DNA from: Hormiphora californensis
Taxonomy: Eukaryota; Ctenophora; Tentaculata; Cydippida; Pleurobrachiidae
Length of the DNA: 64,000 bases
Direction: 5' to 3'
Assembly: GCA_020137815.1 (NCBI GenBank)
Contig: CM035350.1
Coordinates: 5,004,541-5,068,540, forward strand
Shown here: positions 57,822 to 64,000 of the stretch, piece by piece
How the letters are laid out: the number at the start of each line of letters is the position of its first letter
How positions within the stretch are numbered: the first letter of the stretch is position 1
Notes under the pieces: model-generated
Seen by the model: the letters and a program-made list of their open reading frames with translations, nothing else
Told to the model about the DNA's origin: nothing
Database searches by the model: none
Program-made: the position numbers and the translations under genes

Positions 57822-59759
57822 CACAAAATCTAACAAGAAAACTCACAGGTGTGTTCTACCTGAGCAGAACTCATAATAATTCCCCCCGAGCTTTGCCACG
57901 TAGCATGTATAACAGGCCAACTGCGTTGTAACTCGTACACATGAGAGAGAGGGAGAGAGGCATGCAACTGCCCATTCCTCACTATAACACTTGCCATGTA
58001 GCCTGCATGCCCCACATGCGGTAGTTCGGTACTAAAATCAGTGTGCTAATTAGCGGAGTTGTGTCGAACATTCCAAGAGGGCAGTTTTTACAATGTTATA
58101 GTTTTTACAGTGTCTGGAGAGAGTTGGCCGAGAGAGAGAGTAATAGTGAGAAAATAAGAGAGGTGAGAGAGCGAGGTTGTAATTTATTTGATTCCACTGC
58201 TACTCTTCCCCCTTACTCAACAAACTGCTACTGGATAGTTGTGAATTGCAGTCTAGCTTAGCAAGCTGGATAGATAGAAACGCGTTTAATCGTTATTTAT
58301 TTGTTATTTGTCTTTCCCGGAACTGTAGAGGAGAAACTTAGTACATATTATAGTGTAATTGTTTCAATATTTTATCCTATATCCGACCAATTGATCAGTA
58401 CCAGTTTGCATATATTTACAGTATGCTGTATGCAAACTTGTCAACATGTTTGTATGCACTTTGTCAGGCAAGAAATGCTGTGTCAGATATTAGAAACAGC
58501 TCCTCTGCACTTCTGCTCCAGCTGTTCATGACGATTTCAGCGAGCACATTAGGAAGCTCATAAAGGCCGTTATAGTGTTGATACTTGATTGACAAATACC
58601 AGCCTCGTGATGAGTCGGTGGTGGCAACCCGAGCTTGTGTTATTAGTTAAATGTCGTGTTTAGTCAGTGTGCACAACGTGCAGCACGGAGGATATTGAGA
58701 CTTGAGAGGGAAATGAGAGATCTCTAGTATCAAATACCTCTAAAGATCACTTGCAACATTTTATGGCAAACTGCCATCGGCAAGTTACTATATATTCCAA
58801 TACTTTGCATGTTTAGTAGTAGCTGCTGTATAATTCACATTTGCTGTATAATTCACATTTGCTACCAAGTCGATTCCCGTACAAGTCAGTCATGGGGTGT
58901 TGTTTTTCATCCTTATTTTGAAGGGGAAGCTGGGGTCACGAATCTATAATGGTTCTTGATTTATAATGTTTGTATGAGATTTAGACAAAGCAGGGTTGTG
59001 TTAGTGGGAGGTATATAAGACTCTATACAGAGAGACTCCATCAATGTGTGAAGCTTTGGTTCTTTAGCATATTACCGTTCTTTGGTCTTCGCTGGCACAC
59101 TTTCTCATGCTGTTATTGCCCACTATAGTCAATATATTGAGTGATAATGTATGGCTGAGAATATAGCGAGAGATATAGATAGAGTCTGAGAACTGCACAT
59201 CGAGGGGTATAGATCCTCACATATAGGCACAGCGAGGGAGGGCTATTTGACTAAAAACGTTTTTCAGTTTATCAACAGTTTATATCGGTTCTTCTCTTTG
59301 TCGAGACACGGAGACAATGCTATAATTGCTTCTACTGTTACTTCTACAGAGTCGCTGCACCAATTGAAGTAGATAGAAATAGAAAGAGAGCGAGGGAGGG
59401 AGTTGAGTAATTAAACCGAGCTAATGATTTATAGTGTGGTCACTGGTCAGGGACCAATAGTCACCACAAAGGCTCTTAGCGGCAGAAACCATTTAGAGGG
59501 AGTTATACTAGCCAGTAGATAACAGCCATTATATAGGCGTGCACTACAAGAATTAGTGAATAGAGCTAATGACTGGGTGAAAATGAAATGAATCCTCGCC
59601 TTGTTTATTCATTGTATTCATTATTTAGTTCTTTGTGTTGGTTAGATCTTCCATAACGATTCATATTATAGTCATGAATCATGATTTTATCTTTCTCTGT
59701 AATTATACTAGTATTATTCCTCAACCAATACAACCCGATATAGGGTAGTGTACTAAGTA
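56945..59759. other. Gene-poor stretch
   Basis: No supported gene. Includes a GCGCCTTCGGGGCGC-type hairpin near 57350, a fragment GGCATTCACCCGG at about 57409 shared with the palindrome at 55346-55414, and a short CT run at 57785-57812. Open frames here lack recognisable domains. Confidence 0.5.
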
Positions 59760-59788
59760 CATGGCAAGGCACGTGGACATAGGGTATT

Positions 59789-59841
<53 letters not shown>

Positions 59842-59999
59842 AGAGAGTGTGTGTGACAGAGAGAGAGAGAGGGAGACTCGATAACTAGCAGGAGCAGAGA
59901 CATGATTTGAATCGCTAACAGATATCGCTGAGCGCATAAGAGCCGACTGAGATAGTTACTTCGTACGACAGCAAGCACTGCACGTGGACATAGGGATGC

Positions 60000-60042
<43 letters not shown>

Positions 60043-60065
60043 CAGAGAGAGACAGAGAGATAGAC

Positions 60066-60116
<51 letters not shown>

Positions 60117-60175
60117 GAGAGAGAGAGAGAAAGAAGTGTGTGAGAGTGTGTGTGTGTGAGAGAGAGAAAGAGTTT
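59760..60175. repeat. Duplicated (GA)n tract
   Basis: Two GA arrays (59791-59877 and 60003-60170) each preceded by GCACGTGGACATAGGG-like sequence and followed or interrupted by GTGTGTG. This is a ~210-bp tandem duplication. GA is on the + strand here. Confidence 0.9.
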
Positions 60176-60304
60176 AATTTCGCGGGGCACGTGGTAGCTC
60201 GACCGCCAGCTCTTGGACAATGTAATTGTGGTATCATCCCTAGACTATGTGTGGTTTGTATCCCAATGATAATTCATATTTGTAATTGCTGTGTTTTGAA
60301 GCTA

Positions 60305-60738
60305 CCTTATTACCGCTATATAACGGAACCTCCTATTAGCGTACCTTTAATTAACGAACCTTTAATTAACGAAAATCGGTTTGGGTTAGCAAATTTTGAC
60401 AAAAAGCACAAATACTGGGTTAAAATGGTAATTATGTTCCTATTGAGATATCAAGAATAATATTCTTTGCAATTGAGCACGATTGTGAATTTGATGCATT
60501 TCAGTCACCATTGGTTCAGGGAGGGTTGGAAATTAAGGTCCTTTTTACTGTAAATGGACAGAACATGGGCTTGCCTCATTACAAACTATAATTACTGAAA
60601 AGTATTGACCCGTATGATCGACAATTTTTAATTAAAGGAACATTAATTTAGCGGAACCCTAAATTAACGATACCTAAAATTAACGACATTTTTACTGATT
60701 TCGTTAATTAAAGGTTCCGTTATATATCGGTAATAAGG
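60305..60738. mobile_element. 434-bp MITE with TA flanks
   Basis: Ends CCTTATTACCGCTATATAAC and the inverse of CCTTATTACCGATATATAAC, one mismatch over about 26 bp, flanked by TA at 60303-60304 and 60739-60740. Inner TTAATTAACGA motifs recur in both orientations. The ORF across its left end is fortuitous. Confidence 0.85.
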
Positions 60739-60747
60739 TAAGCAACT

Positions 60748-60830
60748 TCTTAAATCGGATTTTTGAAGCCCCCCCCCCCTTCTCGTGCGCTCGTTTTTTT
60801 GTGCGCCTAAATTGATAGGTCAAAATTGTT
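60748..60830. mobile_element. Fragment related to the AAGTCGGATTTT MITE
   Basis: TTAAATCGGATTTTTGAAG, a C run and TTCTCGTGCGC resemble the left half of the 19141-19291 element. The right TIR is not seen. Confidence 0.6.
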
Positions 60831-62133
60831 GCGTGTAGGTTTGGCGATGATAACGTGTCCACTGTCCTGCATGTAATACCGACTTCTACGATATATGCGA
60901 GGAGTGAGGGGCTTTAATTGTTTTTGAGGTTTGTCCATGTCGAATGTCAATTGTCTATGCTAAGTGCTGCCGCCTGACATGATAAAGTGAAGATATACAG
61001 ACAGTTATACCCACTATAACAGTACACACATAACAGCCCTGTCTGAGTTAGTTTACTTTTTATAGTGAAATAATAATCTCTCAGGCAGTATGTGCGTATA
61101 ACCTAATTTTTCTAATATACTAGAATTAGTGGTCTACCGGTTACAGGGAAGATATTTCAGAATCTCTAAGACCTCCAGTAACTTGTACTTTTCAGTTGAA
61201 TATGTCACATTATATATAGTTAGTAAAGTCTTTGCGGTGTTCCTATATTTTCATTAGCTGCATTAATAGCAAAATATCCAGTTACATAGCAGCAGCTGTA
61301 CAGTATTTATGTTGCTGTAATACAGGAATTATAAAATATATATTCTTTTCTAATCGATAGCAGCTGCAGCCCAGTCGCAAGGTCTTTGTCCCGTGATTAT
61401 GTTTGTGAAATGATAAATGATTTTATTTTCAACATAACAAAGATGAAAAATTATTATGTATTTAATACAGTCCGGAGAAAACTATATTTGCCAACGTTTT
61501 ATAGCTCGTTTTGGCTGTTTTAAGCATCTCATTGGCTGCTGTGTATCTCATTCGGGGTGATATATTGATATGGACCACCATGGTTTGCCCCGTTATACTG
61601 TATCACACAAGACATGGAAATGTTGCTACCGCCAATAGTTGTTCAGAGGAACTTTATATCATATTCACGTGTTGGAACTGATATTGAAACAGCTGAGATG
61701 GTTGTGTGTTGTCCCCCTCATCGGGTATATGTTGTCTCCAGATCTGCTGGACTGATATCATGGTGCCAATAACAACTTATTCATTCTTTACCGCCTGTTC
61801 CAGGGCACTCCCTCAACTGGAGCAACATTCCGTAATTGTTATTATTTTGGCCCTCTTGACTCGAAATCTCGACCCAATGCGGCTTCAACCCGTGCAGTAG
61901 TTTTCTCAATCAGCAAAGACATTATCTTTGTATCCCTCTGAACTCCCGCTGCAATTGTGCAATCTTCAATATGTCTCTTTCTTCTTTTCTGTCTTTGCGG
62001 TTTTTTTCGGACTTGTCCCACCAGGGGGCATTGGTCACAATCATTAGAAATTTACTGTCCACTAGCTCGAATATGTGTTTCGACACGTCAACTTCTATTC
62101 ACATAAACCTCCTTGTTTTAGCAACAAGTCATC
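60831..62133. other. Upstream region of GPCR gene
   Basis: No supported gene. AT-rich, presumably contains the promoter and leader of the gene starting at 62134. No defined element can be named. Confidence 0.45.
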
Positions 62134-62315
62134 ATGGGTAATTCAAGTGAAGCGAAGGCATGTAACTCAGGGGAGTCATTTGAGGGGCTCAACATAACGA
62201 ATATGTGTGACCGGGAATTAATTGATGTCCTAATCATGACGCTCATGTATCTGTTCATTGTCATTATCGGGTTAATCAGTAATGGATCCGTTATCCTGGC
62301 ATCTATATTTGAAAG
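62134..62315 (+). CDS. GPCR exon 1: N-terminus and TM1
   Basis: Starts at ATG after CAAGTCATC. Donor TTTGAAAG|GTGAGC, phase 2. Confidence 0.82.
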
Positions 62316-64000
62316 GTGAGCATCATGTTGTTATGGTAACCATATAGAAGTCATATGAGTTACATGATTTGTGTGTGACTGAGTTGTCCTGTAATTGTCG
62401 TTAGGATAACTAGGGGCATTTGTTACACTTTCCATATTTGGCTATTTCAGGCCATTATGAAAGAGCCCAAAGGTAAAACCACAATGGTCCATCCCATTAC
62501 CAAGTGATTATATATTCCAGGTGGAAAGAGATTGATCAGTTTACGTTTGTAATGGCAGTATCCCAAGCATTCTGTCACTTCCTCTTTGCCCTCCTTATCT
62601 ACCCCATGGGCCTTGTCAGTGTACTCCAAAAATCAGGATGGACGTTAGGATCCTCGTGGTGAGTACATGCCCATATATGGTGGTTTAGTATGTCACGTGA
62701 TGCCCGTATATAGTAATTGCTGCTGGTCATGTTTGTGTGTCGCACGTCCTGCAGCAGTTAGTATAGTAAGGCTTCATGTCTCTTTTTGATGCCTGCTCTA
62801 ATGGTCTTGGCGCATGTCCTGAGCTGTGATGGACTCTCAAAATGACCTGTCAGGATACACACACAGACACAGACACTCCAGGTCTGTCCACAACATGATG
62901 ACAGACACTCCAGGTAGACCACAACACGATGACAGACAGTGTTGAGAGAGTTCATGCTGCACAGATCATGCTGCTCAGTGGCTATACCGTAGTACTACCA
63001 AACCAAACCAAACCAAACCACAGATCATGAAGAGAGTTGAACGTGACAACATTAAAAATATAATCAGCTTGATTTACTGTCTACTACCGGCTTCCTTCTA
63101 TCCCTGACAACCTTCTATCATGATATATCACTGACACCCTTCTATATCTCTAACACCAGCTTCTATAACTAACACCAGCTTCTATCACTAACACCCTTCT
63201 ATCTCTAACACCCTTCTATATCCCTGACACCCTCCTATCACTAACACCCTTCTATCACTAACACCCTCCTATCACTAACACCCTTCTATATCCCTGACAC
63301 CCTCCTATCACTAACACCCTTCTATCACTAACACCCTCCTATCACTAACACCCTTCTATCCCCGACACCCTTCTATATCACTAACACCCTTCTATTACTA
63401 ACCCCCCTTCTATCACTAACACCCTTCTATATCACTTACACCCTTCTATATTACTAACACCCTTCTATATCACTAACACCCTTCTATAACTAACACCCTT
63501 CTATCATTAACACCCTTCTATCCGTGTCTCTATCTGCAGGTGTTGGCAGACGGCTCTACTTGGCAGTTACTTTGAGATCATGTACATTCTCCACATTATA
63601 ATGCTGGGAGCTGATATTATCATTGGAAGATTCACAAAACTCAAGGACAGAGTCTTTGTAGCCCTCAGTAAGCAGGTCAGTTCATTTAGTGAGAGTTTTG
63701 TTGTTTATCATGAGCATCGCGTGGCACTGTATGCAGGCACTTCAAGCTCCGTTATGGGAGGTTACACAGGGCTGTGACTGGAAGTTCCTTTCTGTGCAAC
63801 ATGTGTCTAATAATTTTTTACCCTTTTCAATATGTCCCCTGCAGGTGGCTCTATTCCTATGGCTGGTGGCCCTTCTGCCCCAGATATTTGTGGCGCTGAA
63901 CCGGAGTCGGTCCAACAATGTCTTTGGGTATTTCGAGGACACCAGCGGCAACAAGATGTGTTACGCTACCTATATGTACCCTGACTGGAATGTATGTGAC
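62134..64000 (+). CDS. Class A-like seven-transmembrane receptor, 5' four exons, cut by window end
   Basis: Exons 62134-62315, 62521-62658, 63540-63675 and 63845 onward join in frame (phases 2,2,0). The start ATG gives MGNSSEAKACNSGESF, an extracellular N-terminus with NSS and NIT glycosylation sites. TM1 is about residues 33-58 with the class A-like GLISNGSVI. TM2 is FVMAVSQAFCHFLFALLIYP, where the usual LAxAD Asp is Gln. TM3 is preceded by CWQT, which supplies the conserved disulfide Cys, and ends ADIIIGRFTK in the DRY position. TM4 is FLWLVALLPQIFVAL. Extracellular loop 2 follows with a Cys (KMCYATY). Ligand unknown. The window ends before TM5. Confidence 0.82.
62521..62658 (+). CDS. GPCR exon 2: TM2
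   Basis: Acceptor TATTCCAG|GTGGAA and donor TCCTCGTG|GTGAGT, phase 2 to 2. The junction codon gives R-W-K-E. Confidence 0.85.
62868..62942. repeat. Short direct duplication in GPCR intron
   Basis: GACAGACACTCCAGGT and ACAACA(T/C)GATGACAGAC occur twice about 36 bp apart. Confidence 0.7.
63091..63525. repeat. Minisatellite CACCCTTCTATCACTAA in GPCR intron
   Basis: More than 20 units of 15-18 bp on the theme AACACCCTTCTATCACT, with variants CTCCTATC and TATATCCCTGAC. It runs up to within about 15 bp of the exon 3 acceptor. Confidence 0.92.
63540..63675 (+). CDS. GPCR exon 3: TM3
   Basis: Acceptor TCTGCAG|GTGTTGG and donor AAGCAG|GTCAGT, ends in phase 0. Ends its helix in IIIGRF. Confidence 0.85.
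63845..64000 (+). CDS. GPCR exon 4: TM4 and loop 2, truncated by window
   Basis: Acceptor CCCTGCAG|GTGGCT, phase 0. Open to the window edge. Confidence 0.83.
   Translation, partial: MALFLWLVALLPQIFVALNRSRSNNVFGYFEDTSGNKMCYATYMYPDWNVCD

Overview
The window is animal (metazoan) nuclear DNA. The evidence is spliced genes with short GT-AG introns, a U2 spliceosomal RNA gene, an SH3-WW-PH-RhoGAP gene, an ionotropic glutamate receptor, a class A-like GPCR and dense MITE/foldback elements with long CT microsatellites. The gene set fits an early-branching or marine invertebrate such as a sponge, but the species cannot be fixed from the sequence alone.

Layout. 1-12623 and 15003-27788 are two direct copies of one ~12.6 kb repeat block. 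Each holds a 39-bp minisatellite, a nest of MITE/foldback elements, and a 456-bp satellite array inside an insertion flanked by 18-bp direct repeats. The right copy is clean and its monomers read as identical. The left copy is full of homopolymer-type discrepancies from about 2.2 kb onward. Between the copies lies a lineage-restricted Cys/Lys-rich repeat-domain gene (12624-14298) whose 5' end is cut by the repeat junction.

28202-52228 is a ~24 kb RhoGAP gene of the ARHGAP9/12/15/27 type on the + strand, reconstructed here as 22 exons. Its introns carry three unrelated things: a sense-strand U2 snRNA (34837-35024), an intronless antisense glutamate receptor (37285-40134), and a gag-like fragment duplicated around a (CCGAA)n module (45.4-47.7 kb). 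Long CT microsatellites lie almost always with CT on the coding strand. One indel breaks the SH3 exon.

After 52.2 kb the sequence is gene-poor: a LINE remnant, a 69-nt perfect three-way-junction palindrome, an intronless nucleoside diphosphate kinase on the minus strand (56351-56806), GA microsatellites and a TA-flanked MITE. The first four exons of a class A-like GPCR begin at 62134 and run off the right edge. The genes do not form a pathway. The most notable arrangement is the nesting of snRNA, receptor and retroelement inside one RhoGAP host gene.
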